Source: Chitinophaga niabensis
GTDB lineage: Bacteria > Bacteroidota > Bacteroidia > Chitinophagales > Chitinophagaceae
Direction of reading: 5' to 3'
Length of the DNA stretch: 64,000 nt
NCBI RefSeq assembly: GCF_900129465.1
Contig: NZ_FSRA01000001.1
Coordinates: 1,054,001-1,118,000 of the forward strand
The position numbers were made by a program, and so were the translations under genes. The notes beneath the pieces were generated by a model. That model was not told the origin of the DNA. It saw nothing but the letters and a program-made list of their open reading frames with translations, and did no database searches. This document shows, piece by piece, positions 1 to 8,711 of the stretch (the stretch's first letter is position 1; each line of letters begins with the position of its first letter).

Positions 1-391
1 CGCTAAGAAGATAAGCGGATATTATGAAGGGCTGATCAACAGCATTGGTGAAAGCATGGCCTCTAAAGACCTGCTGAACAGGTGGACACCTCAGAACACC
101 AATACCAATGTACCGCGCGTAATAGCGAATACCAGCTATAACAGGTATAATCCTTCTGACCTGGATTATGCTATCCAGGATGCATCTTACCTGCGCTTAT
201 CTGCCTTAACACTGTCCTACAACCTTCCGGAAAAGGTCCTTAGCAACTGGCATGTTGATAAACTGCGCTTTTATTTCACGGGTTCCAACCTGTTCTGTAT
301 CACCAAATACAAAGGGTTTGATCCGGAAACGGGCGACTTCGGGTATCCGCCTTCCAGGATGTTTGTCTTTGGGCTAAATTTCGGTTTTTAA
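1..391 (+). CDS. SusC/RagA TonB-dependent receptor, C-terminal end only
   Basis: The reading frame is open from base 2 at the window edge, so only the last ~129 residues of a larger receptor are present. The fragment carries barrel strands and the typical end of SusC-type outer-membrane receptors: a FDPETG motif followed by a short tail closing in F-G-L-N-F-G-F, with an aromatic last residue as in many outer-membrane barrels. A SusD gene follows 20 bases downstream on the same strand, the usual SusC-SusD order. It would form the TonB-driven import channel for an oligosaccharide; the substrate cannot be read from this fragment. Plug, STN and signal peptide lie outside the window. Confidence 0.9.
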   Translation, partial: AKKISGYYEGLINSIGESMASKDLLNRWTPQNTNTNVPRVIANTSYNRYNPSDLDYAIQDASYLRLSALTLSYNLPEKVLSNWHVDKLRFYFTGSNLFCITKYKGFDPETGDFGYPPSRMFVFGLNFGF

Positions 392-411
392 ACTTCAAAA
401 CGGTAAAATCT

Positions 412-1974
412 ATGAAACGCAATATAAAATGGAGCCTGATGGCAGCATCTGTGATGTTCCTGGCCTCCTGCAAAAATTTCCTCAATGAAGAAAGTATCAC
501 TAAATTAGGTGAGGACAAGGTGTATTCTGATATCGGCCTCGTAGAAACAAGCCTGAAAGGGATCTACGCCAACTGGAAGAATGTGAGAACGGATGAGCAG
601 GGCCTGATCATGATGATGGGTACGGATGAAACACAGCAGGGCGCTTTCCAGATGAAAAGCGATGCGATCAAAGGAGGACTGGACCGTTATGACGCTAACC
701 TGAACTCCACGGTGAACCACATTGCCAATCAATGGAACATACGCTGGCCGCTGGTAAATGAATCAGCCAAGATCATCAGGGGACTGGAAAGCGGAAATCC
801 TGCCGCAGGTACCAAAGAAGGCGGGTTATATGGGGAAGCCTGTTTTGTACGTGGTTTTGTTGATCTTCAGCTGGCTATGTACTGGGGCGAAATACCTATC
901 AGGGACATGAAGCGTGAAACAGAACTCGGTTTCCGCCGCCAGCCCCTGAAGGATGTATGGGCCTTTATTATTGATGATCTCACCAAGGCCGCTACCTTCT
1001 GCCCTAAGACCAATCAACCCGGGCGTGCTACCTCCGGTGCAGGTTGGGCAATGCTGGGCAAGGCTTATATGTCTGCTCCCGAATCTACCGGCCTGCGTGA
1101 TTTCGCTAAAGCGCAGGAGTGTTTTGAGAAAATGATGGCTGATTACTCCCTGGTACCTTATAAAGACCTCTGGGATTTCAACAAACCCAATACGGCTGAA
1201 GCCATTTTAGAATTCCAGTTTAGTCCCGTATATCCGAATAATAATAAGATACAATTCCAGATCGGTTCCAGGGCGGTGCAGTCATATTTTGGAGATGGAT
1301 GTTATTATTCTGGTTATGATAAGCTGGTACCCACCCAATATGCATATGAAACAGTGGCCAATGGCGGTATTTGGGAAGACGGTGACCTGAGAAAGGAAGA
1401 GAGCATCCGGTATGATTTTACTTATTATGGGGAAACACCCACACTGGACAGGATCTCCTGGGAAGACCTGGGCCCGAACCATGATGAGCTGAAGCCGCAT
1501 GTTAAAAAGTATGAGGACTTCCGGGTGGACAAACACCACGAAATGAGGATCAGTAATATGTGGAACTCCGGTAAGAACATCCCGGTACTGCGGCTGGCCG
1601 ACATCAAACTTTGCTATGCTGAATGCCTGAATGAAGCGGGGAAAACCAATGATGCGATCCTTGTTGTGAACGAGGTGAGGAAACGTGCCTGGGGAGGTAC
1701 CCTGCCTGATGATAAAAGCTGGAAGGCTATGTCCAAAGAAGAATTCAGGACAAAGATCATGGACGAGCGGATGCGCGAGCTTTTCGCGGAAGACTGGAGG
1801 CGTATTGACCTGATCAGGACCGGGAAATTCATTGAATTGGTAAAGGCCCGCAATAAATGGGCAAAAGAATCCGGGAAAATTCAGCCATTCAATACTATCT
1901 TTCCAATTCCGGATACGGAGTTGAAATTAAATGGGGATATTGGGCCAGAAGACCAGAACCCTGGTTATAATTAA
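412..1974 (+). CDS. SusD/RagB family outer-membrane lipoprotein
   Basis: This is a 520-residue surface glycan-binding lipoprotein that works as the lid of the SusC channel. The N-terminus has a Lys/Arg start, a hydrophobic stretch and the lipobox L-A-S-C with Cys about residue 20, followed by KNFLNEE, typical of the family. The C-terminal half has the usual N-E-V-R-K-R-A-W segment and the M-D-E-R-M-R-E-L-F-A-E-D-W-R-R-I-D-L motif, then the closing N-P-G-Y-N. It follows the SusC end by 20 bases and runs almost directly into the GntR regulator, so the three probably share one transcript. Ligand unknown. Confidence 0.95.
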   Translation: MKRNIKWSLMAASVMFLASCKNFLNEESITKLGEDKVYSDIGLVETSLKGIYANWKNVRTDEQGLIMMMGTDETQQGAFQMKSDAIKGGLDRYDANLNSTVNHIANQWNIRWPLVNESAKIIRGLESGNPAAGTKEGGLYGEACFVRGFVDLQLAMYWGEIPIRDMKRETELGFRRQPLKDVWAFIIDDLTKAATFCPKTNQPGRATSGAGWAMLGKAYMSAPESTGLRDFAKAQECFEKMMADYSLVPYKDLWDFNKPNTAEAILEFQFSPVYPNNNKIQFQIGSRAVQSYFGDGCYYSGYDKLVPTQYAYETVANGGIWEDGDLRKEESIRYDFTYYGETPTLDRISWEDLGPNHDELKPHVKKYEDFRVDKHHEMRISNMWNSGKNIPVLRLADIKLCYAECLNEAGKTNDAILVVNEVRKRAWGGTLPDDKSWKAMSKEEFRTKIMDERMRELFAEDWRRIDLIRTGKFIELVKARNKWAKESGKIQPFNTIFPIPDTELKLNGDIGPEDQNPGYN

Positions 1975-1977
1975 TTG

Positions 1978-2994
1978 ATGAAGAAAATATTTGAAAAAAT
2001 ACAGGCGCTGGATGAAGTACCATCCTATTCCAAACACGAAAGGTTTGTTGAAGGCATCATTAACGCCATCGATGATAAAGTAATATCGGTAGGAGACCCG
2101 CTGCCTTCTGTGAACGTAATGATCTCCAGCCTGGGATATGCACGGGAAACGATCATGAAGGGGTACCGGGAGTTGCAGCGCAGAGGTATCATTGAATCCA
2201 AGAACAGGCTGGGTTATTTTGTATCGAACGGGAACACCCGGCATGCCTTAAAAGTAGCCGTGCTGATGTATACGATCGATACCTTCCAGGACCAGTTCTA
2301 TCACAGCTTCAGAAAAGGGCTGGATGAGAACGTTCATGCAGATGTATTTTTTCACCACGGTAATATAGAAGTGTTTGAGGCCATCTTTTCATTGGTGAAA
2401 GCGAGATATGGCATGTATGTAATATCACCCATCCATCACCCGCGTACAAAGGAATTGCTGAATACAGTCCCCCGTAACAAGCTGGTGATGTTTGACCGGT
2501 ATGAGCCATTGGACGGAGAGTTCAATTATGTAGTACAGGAGTTCGAAAAATCCTCCTACGCTATATTTGAAGAGCTGGCAGATGAAATTAAGAAGTATGA
2601 TGAAATGATCTTCTTTCATGATCCTGCATCTTTGTTCCCGCCGGAGATCGTACGTTCCTTCAAGAAATTCATCAGGAACTATGGTATCAAAGGGAGAGTG
2701 CTCAGGGAGTATGTGCCGGGTTCCGTAAAAAAAGGTGTGGTGTATTACGTGAATGAGAATGCGGAGTTGTGGAACTTATTAAAGGATTGTGATAGTAAAA
2801 AGATAAAACCCGGCAAAGATATCGGCATTCTTTCCCATAACGATGAGCCGGTAAAAGAGATTGTAGGGAACGGGATCACCACTTATTCCGTGAGCTTTGC
2901 AGAGATGGGAAAACGGGTAGCGCGGGCAGTGATGCAACATGAACAGATAAATGAAGTGATCCCAACAAAACTGATCAGAAGAAATTCCCTTTAA
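1978..2994 (+). CDS. GntR-type transcriptional regulator with LacI-like sensor domain
   Basis: The protein has about 338 residues. Residues ~10-85 form a GntR winged helix (V-G-D-P-L-P-S-V-N, then a Y-x-E-L-x-x-x-G-I segment and a G-Y-F-V wing). The remainder (~90-330) resembles a periplasmic-binding-protein fold sensor, with S-P-I-H-H-P, L-V-M-F-D-R-Y and a late G-I-T-T-Y-S segment as in LacI-like effector domains. An in-frame TTG sits at 1975, but the ATG at 1978 is the more likely start. It begins right after the susD stop, so it is probably co-transcribed and may sense the sugar imported by the upstream SusCD pair. Such GntR/LacI hybrids in Bacteroidota often control sugar genes. A strong terminator follows. 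Confidence 0.88.
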   Translation: MKKIFEKIQALDEVPSYSKHERFVEGIINAIDDKVISVGDPLPSVNVMISSLGYARETIMKGYRELQRRGIIESKNRLGYFVSNGNTRHALKVAVLMYTIDTFQDQFYHSFRKGLDENVHADVFFHHGNIEVFEAIFSLVKARYGMYVISPIHHPRTKELLNTVPRNKLVMFDRYEPLDGEFNYVVQEFEKSSYAIFEELADEIKKYDEMIFFHDPASLFPPEIVRSFKKFIRNYGIKGRVLREYVPGSVKKGVVYYVNENAELWNLLKDCDSKKIKPGKDIGILSHNDEPVKEIVGNGITTYSVSFAEMGKRVARAVMQHEQINEVIPTKLIRRNSL

Positions 2995-3000
2995 AAGTAA

Positions 3001-3026
3001 TGGGGGCCAAACGGCCCCCATTTTTT
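3001..3026 (+). terminator. Rho-independent terminator after the GntR regulator
   Basis: A perfect 8-bp stem (TGGGGGCC / GGCCCCCA) with a 4-base AAAC loop is followed directly by six T. It lies 7 bases after the regulator stop and ends the SusCD-regulator transcript. Confidence 0.9.
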
Positions 3027-3113
3027 ATTTATTCAGCCGATCTGAATTTTCCCCGCTTCTTCCCTCAATGCTTCCCGGTATTTAATATAAGGAACGTCGT
3101 GTAAACCTTAGTG

Positions 3114-3121
3114 TATTTTTG
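3114..3121 (+). promoter_or_regulatory. Candidate -7 promoter element for the OmpA-family gene
   Basis: TATTTTTG matches the Bacteroidota -7 consensus TAnnTTTG exactly, but no clear TTTG/TTG -33 box lies 19-21 bases upstream, and the implied leader is long (about 130 bases). The rest of the 2995-3255 gap holds only the preceding terminator. Low confidence. Confidence 0.25.
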
Positions 3122-3255
3122 TTCCATATGTAATGCATATAGGAGCCGGTACTTATATAGTTGAAAGCTTCATCGTTCTTTGATGGCACAACCTTTGCGT
3201 GGAGAGGGTTGTTAAGGATATGTAGATGAAGATTTGATTATTTAAAAATTGATAT

Positions 3256-4128
3256 ATGAGTATACGACTTATATCATCAGCGTTGCTGGTGGTGAGCATT
3301 TTAGGAACGGGCTGTGTGAGTAATAAGAAATTTGCCCAGCTACAGTCCAGCTACAACGATCTGCAGAACCAGAACAAGGAACTGGATGGCAGATATCAGA
3401 CAGCCCAGCGTGATCTTACCGGGGCTAATACAAGGGTTAAAAGCCTGGAAGAGCAAATTGCCTCCCAGCGTACCGGTTTAGCGGCTTTACAGGCTGCATT
3501 GGATAAATGCCTTAACTCTACCAGCCAGGGGAATGTAAACATCTCTAAACTGGTAGATGAGATCAACGCTTCCAACAAATACATCCAGCACCTGGTGAAC
3601 ACCAAGAACAAAAGCGACTCGCTTAACATGGTGCTGACCAATAACCTTACCCGTTCTTTGAGCAGGGAAGAATTAAGGGATGTGGATGTACAGGTATTGA
3701 AAGGCGTGGTGTATATCTCTTTATCTGATAACATGCTGTACAAATCCGGTAGCTATGAGATCTCTCCTAAAGCAGGTGAAACACTTAGCAAAATTGCGAA
3801 GATCATTATGGACTACAAGGACTATGAAGTGCTGATCGAAGGTAATACGGATAATGTGCCTATTTCACAGACCAATATCCGGAATAACTGGGACCTGAGT
3901 GCCCTCAGGGCTTCTTCTGTAGTGCAGGCTTTGCAAACCACTTATAATGTAGATCCGAAACGTTTAACAGCAGGCGGTAGAGGAGAATACAACCCGATTG
4001 CCGATAATAATACGGTAGAGGGAAAAGCGAAGAACAGGCGTACACAGATCATCATTACACCTAAGCTGGACCAGTTTATGGAATTGATAGAGAAAGCGCC
4101 GGAAGGTGGTACTACTGAAACAAAATAA
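3256..4128 (+). CDS. OmpA-family peptidoglycan-binding lipoprotein
   Basis: This 290-residue envelope protein has a signal peptide ending in the lipobox L-G-T-G-C (Cys about residue 20). A heptad-rich coiled-coil segment (about 25-90, many Q, L, N, K) follows, then a linker, then a C-terminal OmpA-like domain (~150-275). The OmpA hallmarks are present: I-E-G-N-T-D, then N-W-D-L-S-A-L-R-A, G-G-R-G-E-Y-N-P and N-R-R-T-Q-I. Coiled coil plus OmpA is a common layout for lipoproteins that tether the outer membrane to the cell wall. It stands alone between two terminators. Its role is probably structural, and no partner is visible. Confidence 0.92.
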   Translation: MSIRLISSALLVVSILGTGCVSNKKFAQLQSSYNDLQNQNKELDGRYQTAQRDLTGANTRVKSLEEQIASQRTGLAALQAALDKCLNSTSQGNVNISKLVDEINASNKYIQHLVNTKNKSDSLNMVLTNNLTRSLSREELRDVDVQVLKGVVYISLSDNMLYKSGSYEISPKAGETLSKIAKIIMDYKDYEVLIEGNTDNVPISQTNIRNNWDLSALRASSVVQALQTTYNVDPKRLTAGGRGEYNPIADNNTVEGKAKNRRTQIIITPKLDQFMELIEKAPEGGTTETK

Positions 4129-4143
4129 AATAACTAATATTAA

Positions 4144-4180
4144 AAGAAGCTGTCTCACAATGAGGCAGCTTCTTTTTTTT
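4144..4180. terminator. Bidirectional terminator between convergent genes
   Basis: A 13-bp stem (AAGAAGCTGTCTC / GAGGCAGCTTCTT, one wobble) with loop ACAAT has T8 on the plus side and, read on the minus strand, four T after the stem. It can serve both the OmpA lipoprotein gene and the convergent esterase gene, whose stop codon overlaps the T run. Confidence 0.88.
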
Positions 4181-5633
4181 AAAGTTTAAAGATCACATTG
4201 TTCCACCATTCATCCTGGCCATCTGTACTTTTAAAAACAAAGAAGCGGGGGAGTGGCTGAGATGCAGCTTGTATCAGTTTTATTTTCAGCGCATATACTC
4301 CTTTATCCAACGGGAGTATAATAGATTGTCTTTTTACGCCAACAGGTTGTTTTACCCGTAAAGTATCATTTATATATACCTCAGAACCTTCTCCATCATC
4401 CAGTTGCAGCACATAATAACTTTTATCAGGGATAGTGAGCGCGCCTTCCACCAGGCATTCAAAGGAAGGTAAACCTGCTTCCTTTAATTGGAAGGTAGCA
4501 TCTACATGGCCTGTTTTGACTGGTTTTCGGTTCTTTGCTGTAAGGTCAAAATAAGCAAAATGCAGGGGAGCGGGTTTCTTTTTAGCGGGAGCAAGTGTAG
4601 TACCTGATCTGAGATGCAATGGAATGTTTGCAGTATATCTTCCGCTTGGAGAAAAAGATCTTACGGTCATATGATCAGGGTTTGTTACCACCAGCCGCGT
4701 GTCTACAGGTATCCATTCCTTTGCGGGTAATGTGCTGTCGTTTGTATAACGTATATCCAGGTTTTCTGCATACAAGCTGATCGTAATGGGCTTTTCAGGT
4801 AATACTATTCCTCCGTGAATACCGAAAAGCTGCATATTCTTTGTATAGCCTCCATACGTGAATTTAAGTGCATCGTAATTTGTTTTAAAGGTAACCGAGT
4901 TATGGGTTTCACCCTCATAGCCGCTTACTTTCCAGGCAAGCCCTGCCGGCTTGGTTGCCCGTAAAACGCTATCCATTGCAGCAATGCCCATGCTTTCCGC
5001 CGCTTTCCCGGCCCTTCCGCCGATAAAGAGCATTCTGGCATTCAGTTTTGCCTGCGGCAGTTTCTCACCGGCCAGCTTCACAAGGTACCGGTTATCCCAC
5101 CAAAAGGCAGGATCTGAGCAGAGATAAGCTTTAAATACATCGGGATCGGTCAGTAAAGCGTACATCACAAATGTTCCTCCGAAGGAAGCGCCGAAGAGAA
5201 TAGACTCCCCGCCGGGATGGTAAGTTTTATTGATGTAAGGAATTAGTTCTGTTTTGAAGAAGGAGAGGAAATTGGCTGCACCACCTGAGAAAGGAGTATT
5301 TTTTACCTGGGTGGGCAGAAAGTCCCTGTCCCGCATATTGATATCATCTTTATAGGTATTCGGTACACCTACAATGATAGCTGGCGGAGCAAACCCTACC
5401 GCCTGCAGGTAACGCCTGATATTGTAGAAGGTTAAGGTGTTCCATTCGCCATCTATTACATACAGTACATCATAAACCTGTGAAGGGTTGTAATTGGAAG
5501 GGAGGATCACCTGGAGTGAACGTTGCTCCTGCAGGATAGCGGAGTAGATACTATCCTTTTTTTGAGGGAGGTCCTGCGCGGAGGAGGCCTGTATGAGCAG
5601 GGTGGCTATCAGCAATAATAGGTATGCTTTCAT
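4179..5633 (-). CDS. Secreted esterase, alpha/beta hydrolase (Fes/esterase D-type)
   Basis: The protein has 484 residues with a cleavable signal peptide (~1-19, ending S-S-A-Q). Residues ~25-260 match the putative esterase family (PF00756-like): V-L-Y-V-I-D-G-E-W near 57-64, the nucleophile elbow G-A-S-F-G-G with Ser150, and a late His in E-T-H-N-S (His244). Family members hydrolyse ester bonds in siderophores, feruloyl sugars or small acyl esters. The C-terminal ~220 residues are an accessory region with a G-E-G-S-E-V-Y-I-N-D segment recalling PA14-like or beta-sandwich modules of glycan-active enzymes, so a carbohydrate esterase is plausible. It is last in a probable three-gene minus-strand operon with the M48 protease and DUF898 genes (38-base gap). 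Confidence 0.85.
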   Translation of the reverse strand: MKAYLLLLIATLLIQASSAQDLPQKKDSIYSAILQEQRSLQVILPSNYNPSQVYDVLYVIDGEWNTLTFYNIRRYLQAVGFAPPAIIVGVPNTYKDDINMRDRDFLPTQVKNTPFSGGAANFLSFFKTELIPYINKTYHPGGESILFGASFGGTFVMYALLTDPDVFKAYLCSDPAFWWDNRYLVKLAGEKLPQAKLNARMLFIGGRAGKAAESMGIAAMDSVLRATKPAGLAWKVSGYEGETHNSVTFKTNYDALKFTYGGYTKNMQLFGIHGGIVLPEKPITISLYAENLDIRYTNDSTLPAKEWIPVDTRLVVTNPDHMTVRSFSPSGRYTANIPLHLRSGTTLAPAKKKPAPLHFAYFDLTAKNRKPVKTGHVDATFQLKEAGLPSFECLVEGALTIPDKSYYVLQLDDGEGSEVYINDTLRVKQPVGVKRQSIILPLDKGVYALKIKLIQAASQPLPRFFVFKSTDGQDEWWNNVIFKL

Positions 5634-5671
5634 TATTACATAATACTGAATTTATAGCATACGGGGAAGCC

Positions 5672-6724
5672 TTATTTGCTGTAACGCTGGCGTAACTGCC
5701 GGAAGAGTTCTTCCATCTGCGCATTCTTTTTGAAAGCAGCGGGGTGTTCTGCTATACCCTTACGAACGTAATTCACCCTGTTATCGGTGAGTGGGTGGGT
5801 TCTGACGAATTCGGGGATGTTCGTTTGCTGGTCCAGCTGCTGCAAAACCTGCATCAATTGCAGCATACCCAGCTGATTGATATGGTTGCGGCGTAAAGTT
5901 TCCATGCCCATGAGATCCGCCTCCTGTTCATATTGACGGGAGTAGGTGAGGCTATAGAGCGAACTGGCATTGGCATAAAGTGTATTGGTAGCGCCGCCGG
6001 CACTGCCCAATGCGATACTTACCAGCATGGTGGTACTCATGTCCCTGCATAATTTCTTAACGGAATGCCGGTGGGTGACGTGTGCTACTTCATGAGATAA
6101 GAGGGCTGCCAGTTGATCCGAAGTGTGTAATTTTTCCAACAAACCGGTATAGACCACTATACGGCCTCCGGGTAGTGCGTACGCATTTTCAATATCACTT
6201 TTTACAATACTGAAGCTGAGTGTATCCTGCGTATCCCATTGTATCTGGTGGGCAAAATTGCGGAGGATTTGACTGCCTGCGGGGTCGCTTGTTTCATGAA
6301 TGCTTTGTGCTGCGAGGTCTCCAAGCTCTTTGTCAAAGGAGAGCGGCAATCTGTCTACCACCCGGTTGACACACCAGGGCAGAACATAAAAATGGCCGGA
6401 CAGTAATATGCCGGCTATTACCAATAATACGATCAGCGTGGCTTTCAAGCCACCACGAAGCGCCAGCTGATGTAAGCCGGCGCTTCGTGTGTACTTGTAT
6501 TTTTGCAGGAATGTTTTTACAAAAACGGGATCGTTCACTTCCAGTGTACCTTCTGCTGTAATGCGGATGAAGTTACGGTCCACCACTTCTACAGTGATCT
6601 CCGTAAACAGCCAATGCAGCTTTTTTCCTCCGGGAAGCTCCAGTTGTAAGCTTTCCACGAATAGCTGGATATTGGCCGGGATGGCTTGTGCTGTCTGGTG
6701 ATCGTAATACTTTCCTGGGAACAT
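5672..6724 (-). CDS. Membrane-anchored M48 family zinc metalloprotease
   Basis: This 350-residue protein has an N-terminal soluble segment (~1-85), one transmembrane helix (~93-115, L-I-V-L-L-V-I-A-G-I-L-L) and a C-terminal peptidase domain. The zinc motif H-E-V-A-H is at 211-215, the third ligand is probably the Glu of the Q-E-A-D motif (~268), and the family-typical N-A-Y-A-L-P-G-G lies at ~180-187. The T-H-P-L-T-D-N-R motif near the end is also usual. It is related to BepA/LoiP/HtpX-type envelope quality-control proteases. It starts 6 bases after the DUF898 gene, implying co-transcription. The N-terminal segment before the helix is less usual and may be a membrane-peripheral domain. Confidence 0.92.
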   Translation of the reverse strand: MFPGKYYDHQTAQAIPANIQLFVESLQLELPGGKKLHWLFTEITVEVVDRNFIRITAEGTLEVNDPVFVKTFLQKYKYTRSAGLHQLALRGGLKATLIVLLVIAGILLSGHFYVLPWCVNRVVDRLPLSFDKELGDLAAQSIHETSDPAGSQILRNFAHQIQWDTQDTLSFSIVKSDIENAYALPGGRIVVYTGLLEKLHTSDQLAALLSHEVAHVTHRHSVKKLCRDMSTTMLVSIALGSAGGATNTLYANASSLYSLTYSRQYEQEADLMGMETLRRNHINQLGMLQLMQVLQQLDQQTNIPEFVRTHPLTDNRVNYVRKGIAEHPAAFKKNAQMEELFRQLRQRYSK

Positions 6725-6730
6725 ATTTGT

Positions 6731-7699
6731 TTAGATCACACCAAGGTCTAATATATCTGCCAGGTCTTCGCCCATAGCGTTCCTGTATTCTTCTTCTGTT
6801 TGCTGAAGATCAGCCAGGCTGATATCTCCATCGATCTCTACATTGGCCAGCAGGAATTTAATGGTACGCACCTGGATCCATGCAAAACCAAAGCCGAGGG
6901 TAAAGATGAAGATCAGCATATTAACGATCAGCAATCCCGCGAAACCACCACCTGTAGCTTTCGACTGGAAGTTATAGGACTTGTTGCCATGCAGCAGGCG
7001 CATGTGATCAATGCTGTAACGGAATATATCAGCCTGCCACCAGAAGATATAAATACCCAGTGTGAAAAGGGTGAGGAAATAGCCTTTGATGTTCATTTTA
7101 AAATATTCCCAGCCATCTCCTTCATAATAGAATTCGCCACTGCCGAAACGGAGATGGCTCATCACGTAGTTACGAATGTTCATAGCCGCCCATGATCCAT
7201 AAATACCCAATGTTACAAGGGTAAGCAGCATTTCTTTGATGAATAGCTTAATGAATTCATTCCTGTCGCCACGATATCCAAAACGGATACTTCTCCAGGC
7301 AGTCCTTGACCAATGGTAACGGGTAGAACCATGAATGGCATAAGGAACAAGGAGTAACAGGGAAACCAGGTAAACGAGGACGGAAAGGAAAGGTAATCCC
7401 ATAGCATTGAAAATATATACTATGGTAATTAATGCGGCAAAGATGCCCACCGCTTTAATGAATCCCTTAAAGATCTCAGCACCTGTTCCATTCCAGGAAA
7501 ACCGGGAGCCTTCCATTTCAGTAGAGGAATACAGGAATTGCAGTTCCTTTGCCTTTGCCCAGGGATAATAAAATCCAAGGGTCACGACCATAAGGAGCAT
7601 ATTAACGATCAGAATGCCGAAATAAGTTTCACCGCTTCCATGAAATGATAGGGAAGGAGTGTTTAAAACATCGCCCTGACGGCTGTTCGGTTGTTGCAT
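6731..7699 (-). CDS. YjgN-type DUF898 integral membrane protein
   Basis: This 322-residue polytopic protein has several hydrophobic helices (about six) and repeated family signatures: L-G-F-Y-Y-P-W-A-K-A-K, L-G-I-Y-G-S-W-A, L-G-I-Y-I-F-W-W. The pattern 'T-L-G-x-Y-x-x-W' recurs four times, as expected of DUF898. Function is not established for the family. It is encoded immediately upstream of an M48 protease (6-base gap), an arrangement that links it to envelope proteolysis. A good -7 element lies 42 bases upstream, so it is probably the first gene of the operon. Confidence 0.9.
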   Translation of the reverse strand: MQQPNSRQGDVLNTPSLSFHGSGETYFGILIVNMLLMVVTLGFYYPWAKAKELQFLYSSTEMEGSRFSWNGTGAEIFKGFIKAVGIFAALITIVYIFNAMGLPFLSVLVYLVSLLLLVPYAIHGSTRYHWSRTAWRSIRFGYRGDRNEFIKLFIKEMLLTLVTLGIYGSWAAMNIRNYVMSHLRFGSGEFYYEGDGWEYFKMNIKGYFLTLFTLGIYIFWWQADIFRYSIDHMRLLHGNKSYNFQSKATGGGFAGLLIVNMLIFIFTLGFGFAWIQVRTIKFLLANVEIDGDISLADLQQTEEEYRNAMGEDLADILDLGVI

Positions 7700-7740
7700 A
7701 GGTAGAGGGTTTTTGTAGGTAATCGGTTATTAAATAGGGT

Positions 7741-7770
7741 CAAATATATTACAAATTTTACATCTAAAAG
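7741..7770 (-). promoter_or_regulatory. Promoter of the DUF898-M48-esterase operon
   Basis: On the minus strand TATATTTG (7748-7741) matches TAnnTTTG exactly, with a T-rich -33-like element (CTTTTAG) about 17 bases upstream. The predicted leader is ~35 bases. Spacing is slightly short for Bacteroidota, so moderate confidence. Confidence 0.45.
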
Positions 7771-7794
7771 CAGCCTTTTATAAGTGGCTAACTA

Positions 7795-8007
7795 TCAACG
7801 TTTCCTGTTGCTGCTCACAAGCAATACTACCCCTACAATGGCTACAAGGCCTCCTGCATAGGTGGGCCAGCCTATCCATTTGTTCTCTGTTTTATTTACT
7901 TCCAGGGGGCCTACGTCCAATACCTTCTTTTCTGTCTGAACAGAAAAACCGCGGATGATGACCATGGCAATACCGGCAATGATGAGTATAATGGCAAATG
8001 CTTTCAT
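7795..8007 (-). CDS. Small two-helix membrane protein, function unknown
   Basis: The ATG at 8007 gives 70 residues, beginning M-K-A-F-A-I-I-L-I-I-A-G. Two hydrophobic helices (about 3-20 and 48-64) flank a polar loop with K-V-L-D-V-G-P-L-E-V-N-K-T, and the tail is S-N-R-K-R. The frame extends upstream to 8043, but that extra piece is not signal-like. Short proteins with the same architecture (two helices around a 'D-V-G-P-L-x-V' loop) are common in Bacteroidota and have no known role. It is monocistronic, in the space between the DUF898 operon and the divergent YceI gene. No domain assigned. Confidence 0.65.
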   Translation of the reverse strand: MKAFAIILIIAGIAMVIIRGFSVQTEKKVLDVGPLEVNKTENKWIGWPTYAGGLVAIVGVVLLVSSNRKR

Positions 8008-8179
8008 ATGAGTTGAGTTTGAACAAATAGCAGCAAGCCTCATGCCATCACAGTTTGGGGAAAAGGTGCTTTTAACATTTCTTTAAGCCCAAAAGAAAAA
8101 TCGTCCATCATTTCCAGCTTTCTATCCAACTACTGTAAGAATAACCTACCTTACTTTTATGTCATAAAAAAAACAAGTT

Positions 8180-8710
8180 ATGACACACTGGAAGATCGAT
8201 GAATCACACAGCGAAATAGGATTCAAAGTAAAACACCTGATGATCACTAACGTGAGCGGCTATTTTACCCAATTCTCCGGGAGCATTCAAACAGCCAGCG
8301 ATGATTTTCACGACGCCACCATTACTTTTGAAGCCGCAACAGACAGTATTAATACCCAGAACAAACAAAGGGACGAACACCTCAGGAATGGCGATTTCTT
8401 TGATACGGAAAAATTCCCCAAGATCAATTTTGTATCCACGAAGGTGAAGAAGATAACAGACGAACAGTATAAACTCTTAGGTGAACTGACCATTAAAGGG
8501 CAAACACATCCCATTGAACTGGAGGTAACGCGTAACGGTTATACGGTAGACCCATGGGGACAGGAAAAGGCAGGATTTGCATTAAAAGGAAGGCTGCACC
8601 GCACAGATTACGGTTTACGCTGGAATGCTACCACAGAAGCTGGTGGTATTGTGTTGAGTGATGAAGTGAAACTGAATATGGAAATACAATTAGTGAAGTC
8701 TAATAATTAA
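8180..8710 (+). CDS. YceI family lipocalin-like protein
   Basis: The 176-residue single-domain protein matches YceI across its full length: W-K-I-D-E-S-H-S-E-I-G-F-K-V-K-H at the start, D-E-H-L-R-N-G-D-F-F-D near 60, F-P-K-I-N-F-V-S, a T-I-K-G-Q-T-H-P-I-E-L segment and R-T-D-Y-G-L-R-W-N near the end. YceI proteins form an extended beta-barrel that binds polyisoprenoid or long hydrophobic molecules. No signal peptide is seen, so this copy is probably cytoplasmic. The next gene (luciferase-like oxidoreductase) starts one base after its stop, so the two are co-transcribed. A TACTTTTA element lies about 20 bases before the start and may be its promoter. Confidence 0.95.
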   Translation: MTHWKIDESHSEIGFKVKHLMITNVSGYFTQFSGSIQTASDDFHDATITFEAATDSINTQNKQRDEHLRNGDFFDTEKFPKINFVSTKVKKITDEQYKLLGELTIKGQTHPIELEVTRNGYTVDPWGQEKAGFALKGRLHRTDYGLRWNATTEAGGIVLSDEVKLNMEIQLVKSNN

Positions 8711-8711
8711 T